Positions 24,516-31,967 of a stretch of DNA of 64,000 nt are shown here, piece after piece (position 1 is the stretch's first letter; every line of letters begins with the position of its first letter). Source of the DNA: UBA4416 sp943362175 (lineage in GTDB: Bacteria > Bacteroidota > Bacteroidia > B-17B0 > Aurantibacillaceae); contig CALRIU020000009.1 in assembly GCA_943362175.1 (NCBI GenBank), positions 124,001 through 188,000 of the forward strand. Reading direction: 5' to 3'. The translations under genes were made by a program, and so were the position numbers. Under the pieces are notes generated by a model that was given only the letters and a program-made list of their open reading frames with translations, ran no database searches and was not told where the DNA came from.

Positions 24516-25067
24516 TTAGTGCAACTGTTCCAGGGCCATACTTCTTATTCTTTTCGTCCGGCCTTTCGACGCCAGTATTTGTAGCTGTTCCCGGTTTGAT
24601 AAATGGATAAGGTACTCCTGGACGACGTTATCACCCTGCGCAAAGCATTCCTCAAACAGCGCCTCTGTCAGGACTTCCTGCTTGAGTCTTCTCAACAATA
24701 TTTGCCGTGAAATGACTGTTGAGGTCCATGTGCCAAGGGTTTCCAGTTGAGCGATCAGCGTGTGAAATTGAGTTTGTGTTAGCTGCGTTTTAAAAACATC
24801 GACCAGCGCTGCGCCGGCCATTACCCGGTCTTCATCGGTCATCGCAAGCCCGATGTACCGCGTAAGCTCCTCATCTGTTAGGATTTCTTTATCTGCCAGG
24901 TAATTCCGGAAACTGGCATAGCGGTAATGCTCCGGATTCTTATTCTCCGCGTGTTGAAATGTATGAATCTGAGTGGAAAGCAGCTCCGGTGTCAGGAGTC
25001 CATAGTCAAGCCATTTGACGGTGTAGCCAAGCAGTGAAAGGGATTCATTCAATTTCTGATGGTTCAT
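24516..25067 (-). CDS. Hypothetical soluble helical protein (last gene of GT-tail operon)
   Basis: 183 residues, no signal or membrane segment, predicted mostly helical with repeated ~30-residue helical pairs (NYLADKEILTDEELTRYIGL, LIHLSNREQLQILASKGRTK). This could be a short HEAT-like solenoid. No family recognised. The start ATG at 25067 is 9 nt after the stop of the next upstream gene, making it the end of a tight four-gene minus-strand operon headed by a glycosyltransferase. Isolated small soluble proteins of this kind are often immunity proteins, but nothing here proves it. Confidence 0.65.
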   Translation of the reverse strand: MNHQKLNESLSLLGYTVKWLDYGLLTPELLSTQIHTFQHAENKNPEHYRYASFRNYLADKEILTDEELTRYIGLAMTDEDRVMAGAALVDVFKTQLTQTQFHTLIAQLETLGTWTSTVISRQILLRRLKQEVLTEALFEECFAQGDNVVQEYLIHLSNREQLQILASKGRTKRIRSMALEQLH

Positions 25068-25076
25068 GCGTATAAA

Positions 25077-25562
25077 TTAGTCTTTCCAAACGGCGAGGCA
25101 TTTTTTATCCTGCCAGAATTTCTCCAGCGTCATTCCCGGATTGCCTGTTGCTTTAATTGTCAAAGGACTTAAACGGACACTGATCTTATGTGACCTGCTG
25201 CCGTAAGTCCCAATGTCAACGACTTCTTGTCCCTGCAATCTGAGCCCGTTCCGCTCCAGGTATTCATAAATGATCGGTACTTGCAAATCCACGCCACCTG
25301 TAAGCTCTGAATGTGGATTCCGCAGGGTTTTTGCCGTGCGGATCAGCTCTTCGAGGTCGCCGGGATTTTCCGCAAAATGCTCTTCATAGCTTTTATAGTA
25401 AATGCTTTCCAAAGCGTCTTGCTGTGAAATAAAATCTCCGTCGATCATGTAACCGATCATCCAGTTTTCACCATACTTCTGGTCCCATTCTGATTGACGC
25501 TTGCGTTGTTGCTTCTGGTCGCCCGCTTTCCCGATTTTCCGTTCTACAATATTCCAGCTCAT
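25077..25562 (-). CDS. Hypothetical soluble protein (GT-tail operon)
   Basis: 161 residues from the ATG at 25562 (MSWNIVERKIGKAGDQKQQR); an upstream in-frame ATG would overlap the preceding gene. The sequence is polar with a basic start, then YGENWMIGYMIDGDFISQQD, acidic helices (YEEHFAENPGDLEELIRTAK) and a C-terminal beta region (GSRSHKISVRLSPLTIKATG). I do not recognise the family. It sits 13 nt after the 125-residue gene and 9 nt before the 183-residue one, so all are co-transcribed. Confidence 0.65.
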   Translation of the reverse strand: MSWNIVERKIGKAGDQKQQRKRQSEWDQKYGENWMIGYMIDGDFISQQDALESIYYKSYEEHFAENPGDLEELIRTAKTLRNPHSELTGGVDLQVPIIYEYLERNGLRLQGQEVVDIGTYGSRSHKISVRLSPLTIKATGNPGMTLEKFWQDKKCLAVWKD

Positions 25563-25575
25563 CGTAAAATTTGGT

Positions 25576-25953
25576 TTAGATGTGTTTAATTTCAACGTTT
25601 TCATTTCCATCATCATCCTGTTCCAGGTAGAGCTTCCAGTTCAACTCTTCCGCTATATCGAGAAACGTTTTGATGAAAATCTGTTGGTCTGTGTGTTCGC
25701 CTTTGCTACAGACAATGGCAATCAGATTAATATAAGGAAGCGCTGTTGTACTGGAAGCATAATTTCCATCGGTGGTGCTGGTCAGGAAGATTTCTGCCCA
25801 CGGAGTTTTCTCTGTATTGGATAAGGTCTGGTGATTTTTCTGTTTGAATAAGCCATGTCGCAAAAATAGTTCCATGACTTTATTGGTCGGCTCTTTCCGA
25901 GAATAGCCTTCATCATACTGAATGTTATAATAATGATATCGGTCACTCCACAT
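25576..25953 (-). CDS. Hypothetical small acidic protein (GT-tail operon)
   Basis: 125 residues, cytoplasmic. Tyr-rich N-terminus (MWSDRYHYYNIQYDEGYSRK), a central LPYINLIAIVCSKGEHTDQQ strand-helix unit and an acidic end (LYLEQDDDGNENVEIKHI). No family recognised; size and acidity recall immunity proteins of polymorphic toxins, which is only a hint. It starts 5 nt after the glycosyltransferase stop codon, so it is translated from the same message. Confidence 0.65.
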   Translation of the reverse strand: MWSDRYHYYNIQYDEGYSRKEPTNKVMELFLRHGLFKQKNHQTLSNTEKTPWAEIFLTSTTDGNYASSTTALPYINLIAIVCSKGEHTDQQIFIKTFLDIAEELNWKLYLEQDDDGNENVEIKHI

Positions 25954-25958
25954 GAGTG

Positions 25959-27014
25959 CTATACTAATTTTTTCAATGTTTCATCCAGTTCTCCGAATAG
26001 CACCTCATTCCCATTCTGCTTATAAGCAGCCAGCTTCTTTTCAAATAGCGGAAGATCGTATAAAAAGGCTTTCAGATGATCGGCCGATAAGGTGTCGAAA
26101 TGCCGCCCGTAGCCAAGCTTTTCAATGTAAGCAGCATTCATCCATTGCTCAAATTGGTTGGCGATAGGGAAGGAGTATACCGGTTTTTTCAGGTATACCG
26201 CTTCGCTGATAAAGGAGAAGCCGCCGTTGGCAATTACCGCTTTGGCAGAAGCCAGGTCGTTGATAAAACCGGTTTCGCTGAAAGGCTTGAACACCACATT
26301 GCCTTCCGTTACATCCCGATTCATTCCGTACACATAAAACGTTTCATCGGGCAATTGCTGCAGGACCTCTTTTACGGTGTTGAGGCTGCTGCTGGTCTGG
26401 TACATTACAATATGCCTGCCTTTCGAGGTCTTTGCATCCTGGATGATCTGCCTTACGATAGGCGGAACAATGGCCGTGTTTTTCTTTTTGATCTCCGCGT
26501 CGAAAAAGCTGCTGATGAAATACTGATCACATCCCGGAACTTTGGCCTGCACAATGGCTTTGGCCAGGCGGTAGTTGTTCTTTTCTTCCTTGCTAATGCT
26601 AATGTCCAGCACACAGCGGTCCATCACCTGCATGTTGTCGATGCTGATGAGGGGCAGGCGGTACTCTTTCGCAAAGAAAAAACTAAAGCTTTCAAAATCG
26701 CTGATCACAAAGTCCGGCTCGAAATTTTTTTCGATCAGGCGTTTCTTGCCGGCATTATAGACCAGGTTCTTTCCTGCCGCTTTCAGGTTTGCCAGGAAAG
26801 TGGCGGTCTTCGATACCTCGGCGTTCTTATACGCAAAGTGAAAGCCTTTGATCTCGATGACTCTTCCGGGAAAGGCTTTGTCCAAAAATGTAAAAGCCCG
26901 CGAGCTGGAAACGATGCATGTGTTATGACCTTTCTCCAATAAATGATCGATCACCACTTTGCTTCGGGTGGCGTGGCCCATGCCTTCTCCGGGAACTCCG
27001 TATAGTATGTTCAT
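25959..27014 (-). CDS. Glycosyltransferase, MJ1255/VC2487 family (GT-B fold)
   Basis: 351 residues. The N-terminal GVPGEGMGHATRSKVVIDHL is the sugar-transferase loop of MurG-like GT-B enzymes. The C-terminal domain has HIVMYQTSSSLNTVKEVL, KAVIANGGFSFISEAVYLKKP and PIANQFEQWMNAAYIEKLGYG, which form the nucleotide-sugar site. The family is widespread in Bacteroidota; donor and acceptor are unknown. First gene of a tight operon with three small unrecognised genes. An inverted CTTCGACTCC repeat and a terminator lie upstream, between it and rplT. Confidence 0.85.
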   Translation of the reverse strand: MNILYGVPGEGMGHATRSKVVIDHLLEKGHNTCIVSSSRAFTFLDKAFPGRVIEIKGFHFAYKNAEVSKTATFLANLKAAGKNLVYNAGKKRLIEKNFEPDFVISDFESFSFFFAKEYRLPLISIDNMQVMDRCVLDISISKEEKNNYRLAKAIVQAKVPGCDQYFISSFFDAEIKKKNTAIVPPIVRQIIQDAKTSKGRHIVMYQTSSSLNTVKEVLQQLPDETFYVYGMNRDVTEGNVVFKPFSETGFINDLASAKAVIANGGFSFISEAVYLKKPVYSFPIANQFEQWMNAAYIEKLGYGRHFDTLSADHLKAFLYDLPLFEKKLAAYKQNGNEVLFGELDETLKKLV

Positions 27015-27030
27015 AGTATTTTTAGTGTGA

Positions 27031-27103
27031 GGCTTCGACTCCGCTCAGCCTCCATTAGCTCATCGACGAATTATCACAGGTAACTCTGAGTGGAGTCGAA
27101 GCC
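27031..27103. repeat. Inverted pair of the CTGAG(C/T)GGAGTCGAAGCC repeat
   Basis: GGCTTCGACTCCGCTCAG at 27031-27048 and CTGAGTGGAGTCGAAGCC at 27086-27103 match in inverted orientation at 17 of 18 positions, 37 nt apart. Half copies occur at 23107, 56618 and 56742. A similar string, CTGAGCGGAGCCGAAGC, forms the loop of hairpin 2 in the structured element at 40126. Confidence 0.75.
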
Positions 27104-27116
27104 ACCTTCATATAAA

Positions 27117-27147
27117 CAAAAAGCTCCACATTTCTGCAGAGCTTTTC
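27117..27147 (-). terminator. Terminator of the thrS-infC-rpmI-rplT operon
   Basis: AAAAGCTC (27119-27126) pairs with GAGCTTTT (27139-27146), and the minus strand continues into TTTTTGTTT. It lies 26 nt after the rplT stop. Confidence 0.75.
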
Positions 27148-27172
27148 GGTATGATACAGTAACAAATAAATT

Positions 27173-27517
27173 TTATTTTACCTGCTCTACGATTGCTTTG
27201 AAAGCTTCAGGATGATTCATCGCTAAATCAGCTAATACTTTACGGTTCAGGTTGATGTTTTTAGCATTTACTTTACCGATAAATTCGCTGTAGCTCATAC
27301 CATACTGACGTACACCGGCGTTGATACGCTGGATCCATAAAGAACGCATGGTGCGTTTTTTATTCTTACGATCGCGGTAAGCATAAGTTAAACCTTTTTC
27401 TAAGGTATTTTTGGCGATTGTCCAAACATTACCTCTTGCACCCCAATAACCTTTGGTTAAGTTTAGGATTTTTTTTCTGCGAGCCCTGCTGGCTACGTGA
27501 TTGACTGAACGTGGCAT
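27173..27517 (-). CDS. rplT: 50S ribosomal protein L20
   Basis: 114 residues. Full-length L20 with the basic N-terminus MPRSVNHVASRARRKKILN, GYWGARGNVWTIAKN, the RNA-binding RKNKKRTMRSLWIQRINAGVRQ and the C-terminal LADLAMNHPEAFKAIV. It binds 23S rRNA early in 50S assembly. Last gene of the translation operon. In several bacteria L20 represses rpmI-rplT by binding the leader; the 105-nt rpmI-rplT gap would be the place to look. Confidence 0.98.
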   Translation of the reverse strand: MPRSVNHVASRARRKKILNLTKGYWGARGNVWTIAKNTLEKGLTYAYRDRKNKKRTMRSLWIQRINAGVRQYGMSYSEFIGKVNAKNINLNRKVLADLAMNHPEAFKAIVEQVK

Positions 27518-27623
27518 TTCTTTTTTTAGTTTTTGATTTTACGCGACCGCTTTCGGCGATACTTTTCTACATAAAATCCGGTTAAACACTTGTTTTTTGA
27601 CCTTTCTACCGGGTAATTCAAAA

Positions 27624-27818
27624 TTACATCGCTAACAGGAACTTCACGTTGTTCATATCAGTTTTATCAACTAAACCTGATTTTGTCAACGCACGTTTCC
27701 CTTTAGTCGTCTTCTTGGTTAAGATGTGACTTTTAAAAGCGTGTTTTCTTTTGATTTTGCCGGTCCCAGTTACAGAGAATCTCTTCTTTGCGCTGGAGTT
27801 TGTTTTCATTTTTGGCAT
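27624..27818 (-). CDS. rpmI: 50S ribosomal protein L35
   Basis: 64 residues, all of the family length: MPKMKTNSSAKKRFSVTGTG, KIKRKHAFKSHILTKK and a short C-terminal LVDKTDMNNVKFLLAM. Structural protein of the large subunit. It begins 35 nt after infC, the invariant order infC-rpmI-rplT. Confidence 0.97.
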   Translation of the reverse strand: MPKMKTNSSAKKRFSVTGTGKIKRKHAFKSHILTKKTTKGKRALTKSGLVDKTDMNNVKFLLAM

Positions 27819-27853
27819 TTGCGTGATTTTATTTATTTGTTAGTACTTTCTCT

Positions 27854-28498
27854 TTATTTTTTCTTCGGTGCCAGAACCATCAACATTTTCTTCCCTTCCA
27901 ATACCGGCAGCTGTTCTGCTTTTCCGAACTCTTCCAGCTCGGAGGCAAAACGCAGCAACAAAATAGTGCCTTGCTCTTTGAACACGATCTCACGGCCTCT
28001 GAAGAATACGAATGCTTTTACTTTAAAGCCTTCCTGTAAGAACTTCGTGGCGTGGTTCTTTTTGAACTGGAAATCGTGCTCGTCCGTATGCGGTCCGAAA
28101 CGGATATCCTTTACCACTACTTTCGCAGCTTTGGCTTTTACTTCCTTCGCTTTCTTCTTAAGCTCGTATAAGAATTTACCGTAATCAACGACTTTACATA
28201 CCGGCGGATCTACGTTCGGCGCAATCTCTACCAGGTCAACCCCACGGTCTTCCGCCATTTTGATCGCTTCGTCGATCGGGTATACACCCGCTTCGATATC
28301 ATCACCTACCACACGCACTTTCGGTGTGTTGCGGATGTTCCTGTTGATACGGTGTTGTTCTTCCTTAACGCCCGGACGTTTGAAGCCTTCTTTTAATCCA
28401 CGTGGACGCTTGAAGACAGGAGCCGGCGTTTCACCCGGCTTTACAGGCCCGGTGTTTTTGTTGTTGTTGTTTATTGGTTTCTTAAAAACGCTGATAAT
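27854..28498 (-). CDS. infC: Translation initiation factor IF-3, non-AUG start (ATT, or ATC next to it)
   Basis: IF-3 binds the 30S subunit and checks start codons. The conserved N-domain (EEQHRINRNIRNTPKVRVVG) extends well upstream of the first standard start codon, a GTG at 28318 that would cut it off. Following the frame upstream gives an N-terminus IISVFKKPINNNN directly behind GCGGAGG, a strong Shine-Dalgarno that is rare in this phylum. The codons there are ATT (28498-28496) and ATC (28495-28493). IF-3 is the classic gene with an ATT/ATC start used for self-repression, so I place the start at ATT 28498 (214 residues). With the SD 2 nt from ATT and 5 nt from ATC, ATC is a serious alternative. 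The C-domain (FFRGREIVFKEQGTILLLRF) is complete. Confidence 0.93.
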   Translation of the reverse strand: MISVFKKPINNNNKNTGPVKPGETPAPVFKRPRGLKEGFKRPGVKEEQHRINRNIRNTPKVRVVGDDIEAGVYPIDEAIKMAEDRGVDLVEIAPNVDPPVCKVVDYGKFLYELKKKAKEVKAKAAKVVVKDIRFGPHTDEHDFQFKKNHATKFLQEGFKVKAFVFFRGREIVFKEQGTILLLRFASELEEFGKAEQLPVLEGKKMLMVLAPKKK

Positions 28499-28517
28499 GA
28501 CCTCCGCTTTTTAGTTA

Positions 28518-30464
28518 TTAATTATTTTTTTGTTTAAAATCGTTGTCGATCGTTGTATGGATCAGTTTCGCAAACTCTTCTACCGACATAGTGCCGATAT
28601 CGCCTTTGCCCTGTTCACGAACGGCTACCATTCCTTCTTCCGCCTCTTTTTCGCCTACAATGAGCATAAATGGAATTTTATTTAACTCATTATCGCGGAT
28701 TTTCTTCCCGATTTTCTCGTTTCTTTCGTCAACAAGGCCGCGAATATCGGAATTATTTAGCAATTCTAAAACTTTTTTTGCATAATCGTTATATTTTTCA
28801 CTGATCGGCAATACCGCTACCTGGTCTGGTGTCAGCCAAAGCGGGAATTTACCGGCGCAGTGTTCGATCAGTACGGCAATAAAGCGCTCCAGCGAGCCGA
28901 AGGGCGCACGGTGGATCATCACCGGCCGGTGCTTCAGGTTATCGGAACCGGTATACTCCAGCTCGAAACGCTCCGGCAAATTGTAATCCACCTGGATGGT
29001 TCCCAGCTGCCATTTGCGGCCCAAAGCATCCTTCACCATGAAATCGAGCTTAGGTCCGTAGAAAGCCGCTTCACCCAGCTCGGTGACTGTTTTCAGTCCT
29101 TTCTCGGCAGCCGACTCAATAATGGCCTGTTCGGCTAAAGCCCAGTTTTCGTCGGTACCAATGTATTTGGCTTTGTTCTCCGGATCGCGCAAAGAGATCT
29201 GCGCGGTATATTCCTTAAAGTCAAGGGCATTAAATACATGAAGCACCAGGTCGATCACTTTCAAAAACTCTTCTTTTACCTGGTCGGGGCGCACAAATAA
29301 GTGTGCATCGTCCTGGGTAAAGCCACGCACACGGGTAAGGCCATGCAGCTCACCTTTTTGCTCATAGCGGTATACAGTACCAAACTCGGCATAACGCACC
29401 GGAAGGTCCTTGTATGATTTCGGAGAGGACTTATAAATTTCGCAGTGATGCGGGCAGTTCATCGGCTTCAGGAAAAACTCCTCACCTTCGTGCGGGGTTT
29501 TGATCGGCTGAAACGAATCGGCGCCGTATTTTTCGTAATGCCCGGAGCATACATATAAATCTTTATTGGCAATATGCGGCGTTACCACAGGCACGTAGCC
29601 CGCTTTGGTTTGCGCCTTTTGCATAAAGTTGATCAGGCGCTCACGCAGCATGGCGCCTTTTGGCAACCACAAGGGCAGGCCAAGACCCACTTTTTCGGAG
29701 AAGGTAAACAATTCCAGCTCTTTGCCCAGTTTGCGGTGATCGCGTTTTTTGGCTTCTTCCAGCAATACCAGGTAATCTTTCAGCTCCTTATCCTTCGGGA
29801 AGGCAATACCATAAATGCGGGTAAGCATCCTGTTTTTCTCATCCCCTTTCCAGTAGGCGCCGGCCACGTTTAATACCTTTACCGCTTTGATAAAGCCGGT
29901 ATTAGGAATATGCGGGCCACGGCACAGGTCGGTGAAATTGCCCTGGGTATATAAGGAAATGTTGCCATCTTCCAAACGCTCGAGCAGGTCGAGCTTGTAC
30001 TGATCGCCTTTTTCCGTAAAATATTGAATCGCATCTGCTTTACTGATCTCCTTTCGGATGAACTCGCTGTTCTTGCGCGCCAGCTCCAGCATCTTGGCTT
30101 CAATCTTCTCAAAATCGGCAGGCGTGAGCGGTTGCCCGTCCATGTCCACATCATAGTAGAAGCCGTTTTCCAGGGGTGGGCCCACCCAGAACTTCACGCC
30201 AGGGTACAGGGCTTCCAGCGCCTCCGCCAGGAGGTGAGCCGAGGAGTGCCACAAGGTGTTCTTTCCTTCGGCATCGTTCCAGGTCAGTAAGCTGAGCGTG
30301 CTGTCTTCGTTAATGGGTTTGTTAGCATCTACTACTACATTGCTAACTTTTGCCGCCAGCACATTGCGTGCAAGGCCTTCGCTGATACTCTGTGCAACCT
30401 GCATAGAGGTGGTTCCTTTTTCATATTCGCGGATGGAACCATCGGGTAAGGTAATTTTTATCAT
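28518..30464 (-). CDS. thrS: Threonine--tRNA ligase
   Basis: 648 residues. Order of domains: TGS (MIKITLPDGSIREYEKGTTS), editing/SAD domain (HSSAHLLAEALEALYPGVKF with its zinc-type His motif), class II catalytic core with motif 2 (RYAEFGTVYRYEQKGELHG, RVRGFTQDDAHLFV) and motif 3 (MIHRAPFGSLERFIAVLIEH), and anticodon-binding domain (QVAVLPISEKYNDYAKKV). The Zn ligands include MNCPHHCEIY. It charges tRNA-Thr in the cytoplasm. It leads the operon, 19 nt ahead of infC. A small hairpin, CCCAC/GTGGG at 30474-30490, lies just before the start codon. Confidence 0.97.
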   Translation of the reverse strand: MIKITLPDGSIREYEKGTTSMQVAQSISEGLARNVLAAKVSNVVVDANKPINEDSTLSLLTWNDAEGKNTLWHSSAHLLAEALEALYPGVKFWVGPPLENGFYYDVDMDGQPLTPADFEKIEAKMLELARKNSEFIRKEISKADAIQYFTEKGDQYKLDLLERLEDGNISLYTQGNFTDLCRGPHIPNTGFIKAVKVLNVAGAYWKGDEKNRMLTRIYGIAFPKDKELKDYLVLLEEAKKRDHRKLGKELELFTFSEKVGLGLPLWLPKGAMLRERLINFMQKAQTKAGYVPVVTPHIANKDLYVCSGHYEKYGADSFQPIKTPHEGEEFFLKPMNCPHHCEIYKSSPKSYKDLPVRYAEFGTVYRYEQKGELHGLTRVRGFTQDDAHLFVRPDQVKEEFLKVIDLVLHVFNALDFKEYTAQISLRDPENKAKYIGTDENWALAEQAIIESAAEKGLKTVTELGEAAFYGPKLDFMVKDALGRKWQLGTIQVDYNLPERFELEYTGSDNLKHRPVMIHRAPFGSLERFIAVLIEHCAGKFPLWLTPDQVAVLPISEKYNDYAKKVLELLNNSDIRGLVDERNEKIGKKIRDNELNKIPFMLIVGEKEAEEGMVAVREQGKGDIGTMSVEEFAKLIHTTIDNDFKQKNN

Positions 30465-30473
30465 AACGTGTGT

Positions 30474-30490
30474 CCCACTTACAACGTGGG
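30474..30490 (-). promoter_or_regulatory. Small hairpin at the thrS start
   Basis: CCCAC and GTGGG pair over a 7-nt loop, ending 9 nt before the thrS ATG. In E. coli thrS, leader structures mimic tRNA-Thr for autorepression. This one is much smaller, so a regulatory role is only a possibility. No T-box signature was found. Confidence 0.3.
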
Positions 30491-30505
30491 TTTGAATTTG
30501 GGGAG

Positions 30506-30513
30506 CAAAGATA
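30506..30513 (-). promoter_or_regulatory. Bacteroidota -7 element for thrS (TATCTTTG)
   Basis: Plus-strand CAAAGATA reads TATCTTTG on the minus strand, 42 nt upstream of the thrS ATG. Likely promoter of the whole translation operon. Confidence 0.65.
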
Positions 30514-30618
30514 GCAGAATCCGGTAATTTTACATCATGTCATGCTAAATATATCGCCTCATTGACATAAGGAAAACACCTTGGTCATGATAAATTAACA
30601 AAAATTTTGCATTAGGAG

Positions 30619-30649
30619 TTGTAACAATAAATGTTGTAACATATATTTG
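30619..30649 (+). promoter_or_regulatory. YceI promoter with direct repeats
   Basis: TTG (30619-30621), a 20-nt spacer and TATATTTG (30642-30649) match the phylum consensus. GTTGTAAC occurs twice, 15 nt apart, across the -33 and spacer, which could be an operator. The MarR gene downstream is an obvious candidate regulator, but this is not shown. Confidence 0.6.
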
Positions 30650-30682
30650 TGCCATAATTTAAAACCCTTAAACCATAAACCA

Positions 30683-31282
30683 ATGAAAAAAACATTAACA
30701 ACTTTAGTAGCCGTAGCGGCTTTAACGTTTGGTGCAAAAGCACAGGCAAGCTGGAATGTAGATGCCTCTCACAGCAAATTAGGATTTGCTGTAACTCACA
30801 TGATGGTGAGCGAAACAGAAGGTAAATTTAAAGTATACGAAGGAAAAGTAGCTTCTGTGAAACCGGATGCTGACTTTACAGATGCTAAAGTGGAATTCTC
30901 AGTAGAGGCAGCAAGCATTAACACCGACGATGAAAAAAGGGACGGTCACTTAAAAAGTCCTGACTTTTTTGACGTGGAGAAATTCCCAAAAATCACGTTC
31001 GTGAGCACATCCATGAAACCGGGTAAAGTAAAAGGCACTTACACATTGATCGGTAACTTAACTATGCATGGTGTGACCAAGCCGGTGACGTTAACGGCGA
31101 TCGGTGCATCTAAAATCGTAAAAGATCCTTATGGAATGGAGCGTTATGCTTTCAAAGTAACCGGAAACCTTAACCGTAAAGATTATGGTTTAGGCTGGAA
31201 CGCCGCTCTGGAAGCAGGTGGGGTAGCAGTGAGCGAAAACGTAAGAATCGATGTGAACATCGAGCTCACCAAAGCAAAATAA
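30683..31282 (+). CDS. YceI-family periplasmic lipid-binding protein
   Basis: 199 residues from the ATG at 30683, giving the signal peptide MKKTLTTLVAVAALTFGAKAQ. The mature protein opens with the family hallmark WNVDASHSKLGFAVTHMMVSE. It continues with VEFSVEAASINTDDEKRDGH, KFPKITFVSTSMKPG and GNLTMHGVTKPVTLTAI, the strands of the YceI lipocalin-like barrel that binds isoprenoid-type lipids. Lowly GC codon use suggests strong expression. Monocistronic: strong promoter, terminator at 31299-31339. Confidence 0.93.
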   Translation: MKKTLTTLVAVAALTFGAKAQASWNVDASHSKLGFAVTHMMVSETEGKFKVYEGKVASVKPDADFTDAKVEFSVEAASINTDDEKRDGHLKSPDFFDVEKFPKITFVSTSMKPGKVKGTYTLIGNLTMHGVTKPVTLTAIGASKIVKDPYGMERYAFKVTGNLNRKDYGLGWNAALEAGGVAVSENVRIDVNIELTKAK

Positions 31283-31298
31283 GTTTTAGAATTATACC

Positions 31299-31339
31299 GG
31301 AGGCTGCCTTAAACCTGTGGTTTGTGGCAGCCTCTTTTT
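31299..31339 (+). terminator. Rho-independent terminator after YceI gene
   Basis: GAGGCTGCC (31300-31308) pairs with GGCAGCCTC (31326-31334), followed by TTTTT. It ends 15 nt before the TTG start chosen for the MarR gene. Confidence 0.85.
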
Positions 31340-31353
31340 CAAAATGCCATCGA

Positions 31354-31803
31354 TTGAAATTAGAAGACGAAATACAACAAAAGAAGTTTAAGAGTGAAAC
31401 CCAGAAGTTGGCGATAAACCTTACCTATACTCACAATTGGCTCAACGCTCATTACAGCGCGATGTTTCGCAGCTCGGACATCACGATGCAGCAATTCAAC
31501 GTGTTAAGGATCCTGAGAGGGCAATACCCGAATCCCTGCAGTGTAAAGCTCATCAAGGAGCGCATGCTCGACCGCATGAGCGATGCATCGAGGATTGTGG
31601 ATAAGCTGAAAGCCAAGGAGCTGGTAGACAGGCGCGAATGCCCTGTCGACAGGCGAAGCGTGGATATCCTCATCACCGACAAAGGCCTGGAATTATTGAA
31701 GTCGATGGATAGCATCGATGAGGATTTTAAGGGCGTTTTTAAAACATTAACGGATGAGGAAATGAAAACCCTCAACCATTTGCTGGATAAATTAAGGGAT
31801 TGA
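31354..31803 (+). CDS. MarR-family transcriptional regulator
   Basis: 149 residues with the TTG start at 31354 (MKLEDEIQQKKFKSETQKLA), chosen because the other in-frame start, GTG 31324, lies inside the terminator stem of the preceding gene. The winged-helix core reads DITMQQFNVLRILRGQYPNP, CSVKLIKERMLDRMSDASRI (recognition helix), VDKLKAKELVDRRECPVDRR and SVDILITDKGLELLKSMD. Dimerisation helices flank it. Members of this subgroup often sit beside YceI genes in Bacteroidota, suggesting regulation of the YceI gene. The effector is unknown. Confidence 0.85.
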   Translation: MKLEDEIQQKKFKSETQKLAINLTYTHNWLNAHYSAMFRSSDITMQQFNVLRILRGQYPNPCSVKLIKERMLDRMSDASRIVDKLKAKELVDRRECPVDRRSVDILITDKGLELLKSMDSIDEDFKGVFKTLTDEEMKTLNHLLDKLRD

Positions 31804-31837
31804 TTCCGTCTCCTTAAAATTCAGATGAAAATAGCCA

Positions 31838-31889
31838 TCACGATATATCGTGACAAACCTTGATGAAGGTAAAGCGTGGTACACCACGC
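31838..31889. repeat. Two 16-bp palindromes between marR-type gene and miaE
   Basis: TCACGATATATCGTGA (31838-31853) is a perfect palindrome. GCGTGGTACACCACGC (31874-31889) is a perfect palindrome too. Their centres are 36 bp apart. They could be operators for the adjacent regulator or copies of dispersed palindromic repeats. Confidence 0.55.
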
Positions 31890-31967
31890 GGTCTTTAAAA
31901 ACAATCCATATCTACACGTGAAATTCTAAATTAGTTTCCGACATTTGCAGGCAAATACATTTTCCTC

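Noticed and set aside
30474..30513. T-box or tRNA-like leader in front of thrS
   Set aside because: Only a 5-bp hairpin is present; no T-box sequence (TGGnACCGCG) and too little leader.
31324..31353. GTG start for the MarR gene
   Set aside because: The GTG lies within the terminator stem of the YceI gene; the TTG at 31354 gives a normal-length protein.
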